In this document: piece after piece, positions 28,510-38,328 of the stretch
Layout of the letters: the number at the start of each line of letters is the position of its first letter
How positions within the stretch are numbered: the first letter of the stretch is position 1
From: Fibrisoma montanum
GTDB taxonomy: Bacteria; Bacteroidota; Bacteroidia; Cytophagales; Spirosomataceae
NCBI RefSeq assembly: GCF_003583365.1
Contig: NZ_QXED01000007.1
Span: forward strand, 186,001 to 250,000
Direction: 5' to 3'
DNA: 64,000 nt
Translations under genes and position numbers: made by a program
The notes under the pieces: generated by a model
Databases searched by the model: none
What the model saw: only the letters and a program-made list of their open reading frames with translations
Told to the model about the DNA's origin: nothing

Positions 28510-29802
28510 ATGAGCTTCCGTACCCGCTTTTTACTGTACATTCTTGCCGTTCACGCGGTTATCATTTACCTGACCTTTCGGCTGCTGGAGGACAACAAAG
28601 CGCTGTTCATTGCAGCCGAGGTGCTGGTCCTGGTGTCGGCCGGTATCGCTGTTCAGCTGTACCGCGAGTTCCGCCGGCCATCCGACTTCATCGCTTCGGG
28701 TATTGAAGCCATCAAAGACAAAGATTTCACCATCAAGTTTGTGCCGACCGGCAACCTTGAGATCGATCAGCTGATTGACGTGTATAACCTGATGATCGAC
28801 CAGTTACGGACCGAACGAACGAAACAAATGGAACAGCAATTTTTCCTCGAAAAGCTAATTGAAGCCGCCCCCATCGCCATTCTGATTTTCGACTTTGACG
28901 ACCGTATCGCGATCATCAACCCCCGGGCCAGCCGGCTGCTGCAACTTTCCCTGCCCCAACTGGAACAGCGTACCTTAGCCGATATCGACCACCCGATTCT
29001 ATCGTCGCTGGCCGGCCTTGAAGACGGAGAAGCCCGCACGATCAAGACCAACGGCATCGAGACGTACAAGATTCAGAAATCGTACCTCATGGACCGGGGT
29101 TTCCGGCGTTCGTTTCTGATGATTGAGGAACTGACGGGCGAGATTCTGGAGACGGAGAAGAAGGCATACGGCAAGGTAATCCGCATGATGGCGCACGAAG
29201 TCAACAACTCCATCGGGGCCGTAAACTCCATTCTGGACGTAACGCAGTCGACGATGGATCGCCCCGAAGAAGGCGACCTCAAACATGCGCTGCGGGTGGC
29301 CATCGACCGCAACAACCGGCTGAACTATTTCATGCGCCGGTTCGCCGATGTGGTCCGGCTGCCGCAGCCGAACAAACAGCCTGCCGATCTGAACGAACTG
29401 GCCCGCGACGTTACGCAGCTGATGCAGCCCCAGGCTGAAGCCCGGGGGGTTGCGTTGCAGTGCCTGCCCTACCGAACCCCTATTGTCCGGGCCATCGACA
29501 CCGGACAGCTTGAACAGGTGCTGGTCAACGTTATCAAAAACGCCATCGAAGCGAGCCGCATGGGCCATGCGGTTGAGGTAGTGGTTGACGAATACGTACT
29601 GACCGTGCGCGACAACGGCGCGCCCATCCCCGACGAGACTGCCGCAAATCTGTTCAACCCGTTTTTCAGCACCAAACCCGATGGTCAGGGCATCGGTTTG
29701 ACACTGACCCGCGACATACTGGTTAATCACGGATTTCCGTTTTCACTGAAAACGAACGCTGAAGGCTGGACCGAGTTTACGATTATTCACCAGACCTCCT
29801 GA
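28510..29802 (+). CDS. Sensor histidine kinase (NtrB/NtrY-like)
   Basis: 430 residues. Two adjacent membrane segments (about 6-24 and 29-49) with almost no periplasmic loop, a HAMP-like linker, a PAS domain (about 110-205), HisKA with His229 in MMAHEVNNS, and HATPase (NVIKNAIEAS, DNGAPIPDE, GQGIGLTLTRDIL). It probably phosphorylates the NtrC-type regulator encoded 19 bases upstream. The tiny periplasmic part suggests that it senses membrane or cytosolic cues. Last gene of the efflux operon. Confidence 0.92.
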   Translation: MSFRTRFLLYILAVHAVIIYLTFRLLEDNKALFIAAEVLVLVSAGIAVQLYREFRRPSDFIASGIEAIKDKDFTIKFVPTGNLEIDQLIDVYNLMIDQLRTERTKQMEQQFFLEKLIEAAPIAILIFDFDDRIAIINPRASRLLQLSLPQLEQRTLADIDHPILSSLAGLEDGEARTIKTNGIETYKIQKSYLMDRGFRRSFLMIEELTGEILETEKKAYGKVIRMMAHEVNNSIGAVNSILDVTQSTMDRPEEGDLKHALRVAIDRNNRLNYFMRRFADVVRLPQPNKQPADLNELARDVTQLMQPQAEARGVALQCLPYRTPIVRAIDTGQLEQVLVNVIKNAIEASRMGHAVEVVVDEYVLTVRDNGAPIPDETAANLFNPFFSTKPDGQGIGLTLTRDILVNHGFPFSLKTNAEGWTEFTIIHQTS

Positions 29803-29829
29803 TTTTGCTTATCAGGAAATTAGTAAGTT

Positions 29830-30020
29830 TAACGTGAATTATCGATACATGCCAGCTTAATCCAGGACAGCTGACACGTTGTTCCATTTTTGTCATCCCG
29901 ACGTAAGGAGGGATCTTAGGGTGAGGCTCTGTTTGCTTCCGTTTACCAAAGATCCCTCCTGCCGTCGGGATGACAAAAATGGGCTTAGATGGATCAAATG
30001 CCTGGCCCTAATTCACGTTA
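29830..30020. repeat. Nested inverted repeat, MITE-like (copy 1 of GTCATYCCGAC family)
   Basis: Outer 12-bp perfect inverted repeat TAACGTGAATTA (29830-29841 with 30009-30020). Inner arms of about 34 bp begin CCATTTTTGTCATCCCGACG (29884) and end with the complement at 29982, around a 30-base loop. The inner hairpin is also found at 47421-47512. It contains no gene. Confidence 0.8.
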
Positions 30021-30048
30021 AGTTTATTCCAGCAAACCCGAATTATCC

Positions 30049-30462
30049 ATGAAACCGTTGACTTCCCTCCTGCTATTGGCGGTCTGCCTGACAACGACGG
30101 GCTACACCCTGGCTCAACCGTCGACTGAACAGCTTCAAAGCCGAACTACGTTCAGGCGCATCGACAACCCGGCCAAACCATCTGCCGACGACCTTCAGGC
30201 CTACGCCGGAACGTACAGCTTTCCGAGCGGGGGCCAGCTTCAGAAGTTTACCATCACCGTTAAAGACGGCGAACTGTATGGCGAAGCCGACAGCTACGGC
30301 AGCAACAAACTCCTGAAACAGGCAGAACCCGATACGTATAAGTCGACCAGTTCGTATGGGTCCATCATTGTGTTTAACCGGGATGCAACGTCGAAGGCTG
30401 TAACCAGTCTGTTGATTAAACTGATGGGGCAGGAAGCCACGGCAACCAAAGATAAACCCTGA
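30049..30462 (+). CDS. Secreted DUF3471-like protein
   Basis: 137 residues. A clear signal peptide (MKPLTSLLLLAVCLTTTGY, cleavage near ALAQP-like TLAQP) precedes a small beta-rich domain with YAGTYSFPSGG and FNRDA, resembling the domain often appended to beta-lactamase-type hydrolases (DUF3471). Here it stands alone. Function unknown. It follows the nested inverted repeat and has its own start region; no operon partner. Confidence 0.7.
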   Translation: MKPLTSLLLLAVCLTTTGYTLAQPSTEQLQSRTTFRRIDNPAKPSADDLQAYAGTYSFPSGGQLQKFTITVKDGELYGEADSYGSNKLLKQAEPDTYKSTSSYGSIIVFNRDATSKAVTSLLIKLMGQEATATKDKP

Positions 30463-30562
30463 CCGGCGACGGGTTTGTGTTTCCCTCGTTACGGCAAGTC
30501 ACGACTCAGTAATCAATCGGACTTTTCCCGATTCATTACGCACCAACTAGGTTCCATGAAAA

Positions 30563-30590
30563 AGGCGGCCCGGACTAGTCCGGGCCGCCT
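30563..30590 (-). terminator. Terminator after the RND transporter gene
   Basis: A perfect 14-bp palindrome (AGGCGGCCCGGACT and its complement). On the minus strand it is followed by five T residues. It lies 25 bases past the RND gene stop. Confidence 0.85.
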
Positions 30591-30614
30591 GTATGTTGTA
30601 AGCCGTTGGTCGGC

Positions 30615-33600
30615 TTATATCTTCACCTCCATTTCTTCCGGCTTTCGGGAATCGCCCGTCGGACGGCCGTCGGGTTGCGGCAGCGGACGCTGCTCCACAT
30701 CTTTCCGGCGGCTCATGTACGTGTAAATAACCGGTACGACGTAGAGGGTCAGGACCAGCGAGAACAACAGCCCGCCCACGATCACGATACCCAGCGGAAT
30801 CCGGCTCTTTGCCGCAGAACCTAGGGCAAGTGCCAGCGGAAGCGCCCCAAACGCAGCCACGAGCGTCGTCATCAGAATAGGCCGTAAGCGCATGGCTGCC
30901 GACTCCAGCGCAGCTTCCATCTTGTTCTTACCTTCCAGTCGCTGTTCATTGGCAAACTCCACGATCAGGATACCGTTTTTCGTCACCAGTCCCACCAGCA
31001 TGATGATACCGATCTGGCTGAAAATGTTCAGCGTCTGACCAAACAGCCACAGCGACAATACCGCACCAGCCATGGCCAGCGGTACCGTCATCATGATGAT
31101 AAACGGATCGACGAACGAATCGAACTGAGCCGCCAGAATCAGGTACACCAGAATCAGAGCCAGACCAAAGGCGAACAGGGTGTTCGACGAACTTTCGGCG
31201 TAGTCGCGTGAAGAACCCGACAGAGCCGTCTGGAACGTATCATCGAGTGTGCGGGCGGCAATGGCATTCATGGCAGCAACGCCGTCGCCGATTGTCTTAC
31301 CCGGCGACAGACTGGCCGATACGGTCGCCGACTTAAACCGGTTATAGTGATAAACCTGCGGAGGGCTACTCACCTCTTCAAACTTCACCAGGTTATCCAG
31401 CTGGATTAACTGACCCGAACTGCTGCGGATGTAGAACGACCCCAGATCGACGGGTTCGTCGCGATCAGCCCGGTCTACCTGACCGATCACCTGATACTGC
31501 TTCCCGTTCATCAGGAAGTAAGCCAGTCGCCGGTTACTGAGCGCCAGCTGCAGCGTCTGCGCTACGTCCTGCACCGAAATTCCCAGGCTGGTTGCTTTTT
31601 CGCGGTCTATACTGATGTTCAGTTCCGGCTTATTGAATTTGAGGTCAACGTCGGAGTTCTGGAACGTCGGGTCTTTCTGTACCTCTTCGAGGAATATCGG
31701 TAGTTTCTCCCGGAGCTTTTCGAAGTTCAGGTTCTGAATCACAAACTGCACCGGCAGACCACCCCCACGGCGACCAACCTGAATGGTTTCTTCCTGGGTC
31801 GGGAACATCCGGGCTTCGCTGAACCGGCGCAGCCCTCTGGTCAGAAAGTCGACAATGTCCTGCTGTGATCGTTCCCGTTGAGAAGGCTCAACCAGGTTTA
31901 CGATGACGAAACTGGAGTTAACGGCCCCGGCGCCCGAAAACCCTGGAGCCACGACACTAAACGTCAGTTGGCTCTCCGGTATGGAATCCAGCACGAACTG
32001 GCTGACCCGGTCGGTAATGTTGGCCGTTGATTCAAAACTTGTTCCTTCCGGGGCCGTAATCGGAATCCGGACCCGGCCACGGTCTTCGAGCGGAGCCAGC
32101 TCCGACTTCAGCGTCGAACCTAATCCGAAGATGATAATCAGACAGCCGACAATCATTCCAAACGCCCACCGGCGCTTGCGCATAAACCGCTCCAGCGAGT
32201 TGCGGTACGACCGGTCGAGCCATTGGAAGAATGGCTCCGTTTTTCGGTAAAACCACGATCCCCGGCCGTGATCCTTGCTGGTCAGTTTCACGCTCAGCAC
32301 CGGCGTCAGGGTCAGGGACACGAACGCCGAAATCAACACGGCCCCGGCCACCACAATCCCAAACTCCCGGAACAACCGGCCAACGAAGCCCTGCAGGAAG
32401 ATGATCGGCAGGAACACGATCGCGAGCGTAATGGACGTTGCCAGAACGGCGAAGAAAATCTCATTCGAGCCTTCCCGGGCCGCCTGCTTCGTATCCATCC
32501 CCTGCTCGATCTTCTTGAAGATGTTCTCCGTCACCACGATACCATCGTCCACCACCAGACCCGTTGCCAGCACGATCCCGAGCAAGGTCAGGACGTTGAT
32601 ACTGAAGTCGGCGATGTACATAATGAAAAACGCCCCGATCAGCGACACGGGAATGTCGATCAGCGGTCGGAAGGCAATCAGCCAGTCGCGGAAGAACAGG
32701 TAAATGACCAGTACAACCAGCACGAACGAGATGATGAGCGTTTCGCCTACCTCTTCGATAGCGCGCCGGATGAACGTACTCCGGTCAATACCGACCGTCA
32801 CGATAATGTCTTCCGGCAGGTCTTTTTTGAGCTGGTCGAACCGTTTGTAAAACTCGTCGGCAATGGTAACGTAGTTGGCACCCGGCTGCGGAATCAGAAC
32901 CAGAATAACGCCCTGGGCTCCGTTCTGCTTTGACTGCGTCTCTTCGTTTTCGGCACCCAGTTCGGCCCGCCCAATGTCCTTGAAGCGAACAATCTGGTCG
33001 TTGGTCTGCCGAAGAATCAGGTTATTGAAATCCGCTTCGGAAAGCAGTCGTCCAACCGCTTTCACGGTTAATTCAGTAGCATTTCCGTAAACTTTCCCCC
33101 CCGGCAACTCGACGTTCTGAGCCGTCAGCGCGTTCTGGATGTCCTGGGTCGTCAGGCGGTAGGCCGACAGTTTGATCGGGTCAATCCAGAGCCGCATAGC
33201 CTGGCGCTTCAGGCCGTAGATGGTGGCCTGGCTGACGCCGGGAATGGTCTGGAGCCGCTCCTGCAGAACGTTCTCGGCGTAGTCCGACAACTGCGTCGGG
33301 TTGCGCGTCGTACTCTGCACCGTCATGAAAATAATCGGGTCCGAGTTGGCGTCGGCTTTAGTCACCACCGGGGGCGCGTCGATGTCCTGGGGTAACTGGC
33401 GCTGCGCCTGCGATACCTTATCGCGCACGTCGTTGGCTGCCCGTTCCAGATCCGCACCCAGTTCAAACTCAACCGTGATCGTACTGGCACCCAGCGCACT
33501 GTTCGACGAGATCGTCCGGATGCCTTCGATGCTGTTCAGCGACTTCTCGATGGGCTCCGTAATCTGCGACTCCACAATGTCGGGGTTCGCACCGGTGTAG

Positions 33601-33749
33601 TTTGTGCGCACCGTAATAATCGGCGGGTCAATGGCCGGGTATTCCCGAACGCCGAGGAACGTAAAGCCAATAATGCCGAACAGCACAATGATGATCGACA
33701 TCACCATGGCCAGCACGGGGCGGTTAAGGCTCAATTCGGGGAGACTCAT
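30615..33749 (-). CDS. RND-family multidrug efflux transporter (HAE1 type)
   Basis: 1044 residues, full length for the family. Twelve membrane segments in two sets of six with two large periplasmic loops are evident; the first is MVMSIIIVLFGIIGF near residue 13. The proton-relay region holds VVDDGIVVTENIF in TM4. With the adaptor gene 98 bases upstream it forms an inner-membrane drug/proton antiporter, using an outer-membrane channel encoded elsewhere. No regulator is adjacent. Substrate unknown. Confidence 0.94.
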   Translation of the reverse strand: MSLPELSLNRPVLAMVMSIIIVLFGIIGFTFLGVREYPAIDPPIITVRTNYTGANPDIVESQITEPIEKSLNSIEGIRTISSNSALGASTITVEFELGADLERAANDVRDKVSQAQRQLPQDIDAPPVVTKADANSDPIIFMTVQSTTRNPTQLSDYAENVLQERLQTIPGVSQATIYGLKRQAMRLWIDPIKLSAYRLTTQDIQNALTAQNVELPGGKVYGNATELTVKAVGRLLSEADFNNLILRQTNDQIVRFKDIGRAELGAENEETQSKQNGAQGVILVLIPQPGANYVTIADEFYKRFDQLKKDLPEDIIVTVGIDRSTFIRRAIEEVGETLIISFVLVVLVIYLFFRDWLIAFRPLIDIPVSLIGAFFIMYIADFSINVLTLLGIVLATGLVVDDGIVVTENIFKKIEQGMDTKQAAREGSNEIFFAVLATSITLAIVFLPIIFLQGFVGRLFREFGIVVAGAVLISAFVSLTLTPVLSVKLTSKDHGRGSWFYRKTEPFFQWLDRSYRNSLERFMRKRRWAFGMIVGCLIIIFGLGSTLKSELAPLEDRGRVRIPITAPEGTSFESTANITDRVSQFVLDSIPESQLTFSVVAPGFSGAGAVNSSFVIVNLVEPSQRERSQQDIVDFLTRGLRRFSEARMFPTQEETIQVGRRGGGLPVQFVIQNLNFEKLREKLPIFLEEVQKDPTFQNSDVDLKFNKPELNISIDREKATSLGISVQDVAQTLQLALSNRRLAYFLMNGKQYQVIGQVDRADRDEPVDLGSFYIRSSSGQLIQLDNLVKFEEVSSPPQVYHYNRFKSATVSASLSPGKTIGDGVAAMNAIAARTLDDTFQTALSGSSRDYAESSSNTLFAFGLALILVYLILAAQFDSFVDPFIIMMTVPLAMAGAVLSLWLFGQTLNIFSQIGIIMLVGLVTKNGILIVEFANEQRLEGKNKMEAALESAAMRLRPILMTTLVAAFGALPLALALGSAAKSRIPLGIVIVGGLLFSLVLTLYVVPVIYTYMSRRKDVEQRPLPQPDGRPTGDSRKPEEMEVKI

Positions 33750-33847
33750 ACAATGTCTTTGTGTTTACGATTATCGGTTAACAGTTTTAGTTTACAATAA
33801 TCATATTTAGGTAATTATGATCTGGCCGGAGTCGCTCAACGCAACGT

Positions 33848-35026
33848 CTAGCGGCTTGCCACTTTGTTCGGGTTGGCCCCAGCATTGGTATTTGATCCCG
33901 ACAGGGTTATGACCCTGGCGACTTTCACGGGGGAATCCTGCTTCAAAAACAACAGACCGGTGGTAGCCACCGTGTCGCCGGCCTGAACGCCCGACAGAAT
34001 CTGGATGGCGCTGGCCGTCCGAAGGCCCGTGGTTACGTCGCGAAACTCGGCTTTTCCGTTCTTGATAACAATGACCTGGCGGGTGCGCGTTTGTGGAATA
34101 ACGGCCTGCGTCGGAACGACCAGACTCCGTTCATTCTGAATAACGAGCGTTACCCGGGCAAACGTTCCAGGGCGCAGCTGCGCCGACGCATTATTTACGC
34201 GCGCCCGAATCCGCAGGTTACGGGTCTCCTGTTCAACCCCCGGCTCAATGGCGTAGACGGACCCCTGCCCCGGCTGGTTGGCTCCATCGACCTGAAACGA
34301 AACGGAACTCCCCGGACGAACCGCCGAGCCGTACCGTTCGGGAATTGAAAAATCAAGTTTCAGGGAAGAAATCTGTTGCAGACGGGCAATGAGCGTATTG
34401 GGCGATACGAAGGCGCCCTGGCTGACGTTTCGCAGGCCAATCACGCCCGAGAACGGCGCCCGGATTTCGGTACGCTGCAGGTTAGCCTTCACCAGATCAA
34501 TATCGGCCTGGGTACTCCGCAGATTCGTCGTGACGATATCATACTCCTGCTGGCTGATGCCCCCCCGATCCAGCAGTTGCTTGTTCCGTTCTTCGGTTCG
34601 GCGGGCGTTTTCTTCCTGAGCCCGCAGCTTTTCCAGCTGCGCCCGCAGGTCGGCATCGAACAATTTGACCAGCAGCGCCCCTTTGGCTACGGGCTGGCCT
34701 TCCCGGATATTCAGTTGCGTGATGCGCGCCGAGATTTCGGGGTAAATATCGACCTGTTCGTTAGGCAGCAGCGAGCCGCTGGATACGACCTCTTCTTTCA
34801 AACGCTGAGCCACGACGACAAACCCGTTCACACTCGTCGGGCCGCCACCGCCCCGACCAGCTCCACGGCCGCCGGATGCCGCAGCACCACCGGCTTTGTT
34901 GCCGCCGGCCGCAGCCGATTCGGCCGGGCCTTCGCCTGTGCGGGCGCCCGGACGGAAATACTTATTGTACACAAAAATCCCGCCGACTACTATCGCGACG
35001 AGGCCGACTGCAATCCATCTTTTCAC
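33848..35026 (-). CDS. RND efflux periplasmic adaptor (HlyD/MFP family)
   Basis: 392 residues. An N-terminal anchor (about 5-22) is followed by an unusual Gly/Ala/Arg-rich linker (about 30-65), then the lipoyl half-motif, a short coiled-coil hairpin (about 125-175) and the beta-barrel region. The domain order matches MexA/AcrA-type adaptors. First gene of a two-gene operon with the RND transporter. The glycine-rich linker is likely a flexible tether and is not a family constant. Confidence 0.9.
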   Translation of the reverse strand: MKRWIAVGLVAIVVGGIFVYNKYFRPGARTGEGPAESAAAGGNKAGGAAASGGRGAGRGGGGPTSVNGFVVVAQRLKEEVVSSGSLLPNEQVDIYPEISARITQLNIREGQPVAKGALLVKLFDADLRAQLEKLRAQEENARRTEERNKQLLDRGGISQQEYDIVTTNLRSTQADIDLVKANLQRTEIRAPFSGVIGLRNVSQGAFVSPNTLIARLQQISSLKLDFSIPERYGSAVRPGSSVSFQVDGANQPGQGSVYAIEPGVEQETRNLRIRARVNNASAQLRPGTFARVTLVIQNERSLVVPTQAVIPQTRTRQVIVIKNGKAEFRDVTTGLRTASAIQILSGVQAGDTVATTGLLFLKQDSPVKVARVITLSGSNTNAGANPNKVASR

Positions 35027-35099
35027 GGTATGCGTTTTAAAACGTCAACTTGTTTTTTAACGGGGTAAATCTGTCTTTTGTTATCGAACACCACGGATT

Positions 35100-35489
35100 A
35101 TGACGGTCGACGATTACATAGTTAACCAACTTCCTGCCTGTCAGGTGCTGCTTCGACGACTACGTCAGTTGATTCTGAACGCAGCGCCGGGCGTCACCGA
35201 GAAAATAAGCTGGAACGTGCCTTTTTATACCTATCGAAATCAATATGTCTGCTATTTTAACGTACTGCGCAACGGCGAATCCATTGATGTGGCCTTCCTG
35301 CGGGGTACCGAACTGCCCGACGAAGCCGGACGACTCGACGACCGCGGCCGGAAAACCATCAAGTCACTCGTGGTCCGTTCACTGACCGATGCCGACGAAG
35401 ACCTCTTTCTGACGTATCTGCACGAAGCCTTGCTGCTGAATGAAACGCAGCCACAAAAGCCCGTTACGTCCCGTAAAAAGCGAACTTAA
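35100..35489 (+). CDS. DUF1801-type (YdhG-like) protein
   Basis: 129 residues. The pattern ITEKISWNVPFYTYRNQYVCYF-like (about residues 34-57) and the later RKTIKSLVV block match the small DUF1801 family, whose fold resembles a frataxin-like sandwich and whose function is not established. Cytosolic, with a Lys/Arg-rich tail. It is divergent from the adaptor gene, with 73 bases between starts. Confidence 0.75.
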   Translation: MTVDDYIVNQLPACQVLLRRLRQLILNAAPGVTEKISWNVPFYTYRNQYVCYFNVLRNGESIDVAFLRGTELPDEAGRLDDRGRKTIKSLVVRSLTDADEDLFLTYLHEALLLNETQPQKPVTSRKKRT

Positions 35490-35579
35490 TAGTTTAACCG
35501 CATTTATGCGACTGCATACATCGGTAAAAGCTGGCATTTTCAATCTTTTCCCGGTATAATCTAAAATTGATCTATCACG

Positions 35580-36515
35580 ATGACGGACCGTCGATCTTTT
35601 CTGAAGCAAGCCACCGGCGCGTTGGCGGGTATGGCTGCGTTACCTGCGGTTTTTGCTGAACCGACCGCAAAAAAAATGTTTTTCGATATTTCGCTGGCCG
35701 AGTGGTCGCTGCACAAATCCATCCGGGCGGGCAAGCTGACCAACCTCGACTTCCCGGCGGTTGCAAAAAATGAATTCGGCATCAGCATTGTCGAATACGT
35801 CAATCAGTTTTTCATGGACAAAGCGCAGGACAAAGCGTACCTGAACGATCTCCTCAAACGCTGCAAAGACAACGGGGTTACGAATCACCTCATCATGATC
35901 GACGGCGAAGGCGGGCTGGCCGAAACGGATGCCGCCAAGCGCAACGAAGCCGTGGAGAAACACAAAAAGTGGGTGGAGTGTGCCAAATACCTCGGCTGCA
36001 AAACCATCCGGGTAAACTCGTTCGGACGTGGCTCTGCCGAAGACGTAGCCAAAGCCGCCGTTGAAGGCCTGGGTAAACTGGGTGAATTCGCCAAGCCGAT
36101 GAACATCAACATAATCGTTGAAAATCACGGAGGATACTCGTCCAACGGCCAGTGGCTGTCGGGGGTTATGAAGCAGGTAAATATGAAAAACGTCGGTACC
36201 CTGCCCGACTTTGGTAATTTCTGCGTCAAACGCAGCGAAGGTACCGAGTGGGGTGGCAAGTGCGTCGAGGAATATGACCGCTACAAAGGCGTAGCGGAGA
36301 TGATGCCGTTTGCCAAGGGCGTCAGCGCTAAAACGCACGAGTTTGACGCCAGCGGCAACTGCGTTGAAACCGACTATAACCGCATCCTGAAAATTGTTAA
36401 AGACAGCGGCTTCCGGGGTATCGCCGGTATTGAATACGAAGGCGAAAAACTGGATGAATACGAGGGCATCAAAAAAACAAAGGCGCTGCTGGAACGCGTC
36501 GGCCCCCTCGTATAA
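35580..36515 (+). CDS. Tat-exported sugar phosphate isomerase/epimerase-like protein
   Basis: 311 residues. The start of the protein is a twin-arginine signal (DRRSFLKQATGALAG). The rest is a TIM barrel of the xylose isomerase-like family, with metal-ligand type residues expected in the VENHGG, LPDFGN and KTHEFDA stretches. Exported members of this family in Bacteroidota probably act on sugars in the periplasm; the reaction is unknown. It is followed by a hairpin (36525-36556) and then an aldehyde dehydrogenase gene. Confidence 0.85.
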   Translation: MTDRRSFLKQATGALAGMAALPAVFAEPTAKKMFFDISLAEWSLHKSIRAGKLTNLDFPAVAKNEFGISIVEYVNQFFMDKAQDKAYLNDLLKRCKDNGVTNHLIMIDGEGGLAETDAAKRNEAVEKHKKWVECAKYLGCKTIRVNSFGRGSAEDVAKAAVEGLGKLGEFAKPMNINIIVENHGGYSSNGQWLSGVMKQVNMKNVGTLPDFGNFCVKRSEGTEWGGKCVEEYDRYKGVAEMMPFAKGVSAKTHEFDASGNCVETDYNRILKIVKDSGFRGIAGIEYEGEKLDEYEGIKKTKALLERVGPLV

Positions 36516-36524
36516 CCTACCTTT

Positions 36525-36556
36525 GCCGTAGCCGTTCTGATTGGAACGGCTACGGC
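36525..36556 (+). terminator. Hairpin after the isomerase gene
   Basis: 13-bp perfect stem (GCCGTAGCCGTTC and complement) with a 6-base loop, 10 bases past the stop. There is no T-run directly after it, so it may be a weak terminator or an mRNA-stabilising hairpin. Confidence 0.6.
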
Positions 36557-36584
36557 CTGATTCACGAAACTTTTGACCAATCGT

Positions 36585-38189
36585 ATGCAAGCTACAGAGC
36601 GCTCACTTGGGGTTAATTTCATTGGTACCGACGAGGTGCCGGGTGAAGGGGATGTTTTTTTCGCCTATGCCCCGGCGCAGGACGACCGACTATCCGACGA
36701 ATTTACGAACGTATCGACCGCCCAGGCCGATCAGGCCGTGCAGAAGGCGGCCGATGCGTTTGCTACGTATGCCAAACTGACACCAACCGAACGGGCTGGT
36801 TTTCTGGAAGCCATCGCCGACGAAATCGAGGCTCTTGGCGACGAGCTGATCGAGCGGGCCGTTCTGGAAAGTGGCCTGCCCACGGGACGGATTACCGGCG
36901 AGCGGGGCCGCACGACGGGCCAGCTCCGGCTGTTTGCCCGGCTCGTGCGCGAAGGATCGTGGGTCGACGCCCGCATCAACCCGGCCCTGCCCGACCGCCA
37001 GCCCCTGCCCCGCCCCGATATTCGCCGGATGCTGGTCGCGCTCGGCCCGGTGGTTGTGTTCGGTGCCAGTAATTTCCCGCTGGCTTTTTCCGTAGGTGGT
37101 GGCGATACGGCCTCGGCGCTCGCGGCCGGCTGCCCGGTGATCGTGAAAGCGCACCCGTCGCACCCCGGTACGTCGTCGCTGGTGGGTCGTGCTATCGTAA
37201 CGGCCGCGCAGAAAACCGGTATGCCGGAAGGCGTTTTCTCCCTGCTGCACGCCGATAATGAAGTAGCACAGAGTCTGGTGGCCCATCCGGCCGTGAAAGC
37301 GGTTGGGTTTACCGGTTCACGGGGGGGCGGTCTGGCCCTGCTCAGGGTAGCGCAGTCGCGACCGGAACCCATTCCGGTCTATGCCGAGATGAGCGCGGTA
37401 AACCCGGTGGTTGTTTTTCCGGGGGCCATCCGCGAAAACGCCGAAAAAGTAGCCAAAGGGCTGGCGGCTTCCGTTACGCTGGGCGTTGGGCAGTTCTGCA
37501 CCAACCCGGGGCTGGTATTTCTGCTCGATTCTCCGCAGACGGAGTCGTTTATGGAAACGGTTGCGCAGGAAGTCCGCGCTACGGCACCGGCCACCATGCT
37601 GAACAGCCGCATCCGGCAGGCGTACGAAAAAAGCATTCAGCAACTGCACGTATTGCCCGGGGTGCATCTGGTGGCCGAAGGCGAGGTTCCGGCCGAAGCC
37701 AGCCGCACGGAAGGCCGTCCGGCCCTGCTCAGTACGACCGCCCCGTTGTTTCTGAGCAACGAAGCCTTGGCCGAAGAGGTGTTCGGTCCGAGTTCGCTGG
37801 TTATCGTCTGCAGCACGGAAGCGGAACTGGCCGACTGCCTGAACTCGCTGGAAGGCCAGCTGACGGCGACGCTCTACGCAACGGCCGACGAACTACAGCA
37901 ATCGGCGTTTGACTGGGTAACGCTGCTTCAGGAAAAAGCCGGCCGGGTACTGTTCGGCGGCTTCCCCACCGGCGTTGAGGTCTGCGAAGCCATGACGCAC
38001 GGCGGACCGTTCCCGGCCACTACCGACAGCCGTACTACCTCGGTCGGCACGGCGGCTATTCTGCGGTTTGTTCGGCCCGTATCGTACCAGAGTTTTCCAG
38101 ATGCGCTGCTGCCCGCGGCCTTGCAGAACGCTAACCCACTCGGCATCTGGCGGAATGTGGATGGGGAGCTGACGAAGAAGAGTCTATAA
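36585..38189 (+). CDS. Aldehyde dehydrogenase, alpha-ketoglutarate semialdehyde dehydrogenase-like
   Basis: 534 residues from the ATG at 36585. The catalytic Cys lies in GQFCTNPG, the general-base Glu in YAEMSAVNP and the NADP-binding part in FGASNFPLAFS and FTGSRGGG. The length and the long C terminus match the ketoglutaric-semialdehyde dehydrogenases, which close the non-phosphorylative routes of pentose or uronate breakdown to 2-oxoglutarate. The neighbouring isomerase fits sugar catabolism. The exact substrate is inference. Followed by a strong palindrome. Confidence 0.85.
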   Translation: MQATERSLGVNFIGTDEVPGEGDVFFAYAPAQDDRLSDEFTNVSTAQADQAVQKAADAFATYAKLTPTERAGFLEAIADEIEALGDELIERAVLESGLPTGRITGERGRTTGQLRLFARLVREGSWVDARINPALPDRQPLPRPDIRRMLVALGPVVVFGASNFPLAFSVGGGDTASALAAGCPVIVKAHPSHPGTSSLVGRAIVTAAQKTGMPEGVFSLLHADNEVAQSLVAHPAVKAVGFTGSRGGGLALLRVAQSRPEPIPVYAEMSAVNPVVVFPGAIRENAEKVAKGLAASVTLGVGQFCTNPGLVFLLDSPQTESFMETVAQEVRATAPATMLNSRIRQAYEKSIQQLHVLPGVHLVAEGEVPAEASRTEGRPALLSTTAPLFLSNEALAEEVFGPSSLVIVCSTEAELADCLNSLEGQLTATLYATADELQQSAFDWVTLLQEKAGRVLFGGFPTGVEVCEAMTHGGPFPATTDSRTTSVGTAAILRFVRPVSYQSFPDALLPAALQNANPLGIWRNVDGELTKKSL

Positions 38190-38196
38190 TTATCAC

Positions 38197-38234
38197 AAAC
38201 CCCTGAAGGACGGTCGACCGTCCTTCAGGGGTTT
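38197..38234. terminator. Bidirectional terminator between convergent genes
   Basis: A perfect 38-base palindrome (19-bp arms, AAACCCCTGAAGGACGGTC and complement). It lies just after the aldehyde dehydrogenase and before the end of the minus-strand flavin-type gene. Confidence 0.85.
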
Positions 38235-38328
38235 GGGGTAGTTTTCACAAAAAAAGCTTTGGTATTGGGTGTTAGCCCGCCACCAAAGCCTGGTTAAACA
38301 GAGAGGAAGGTACGAAAAGTATTACATA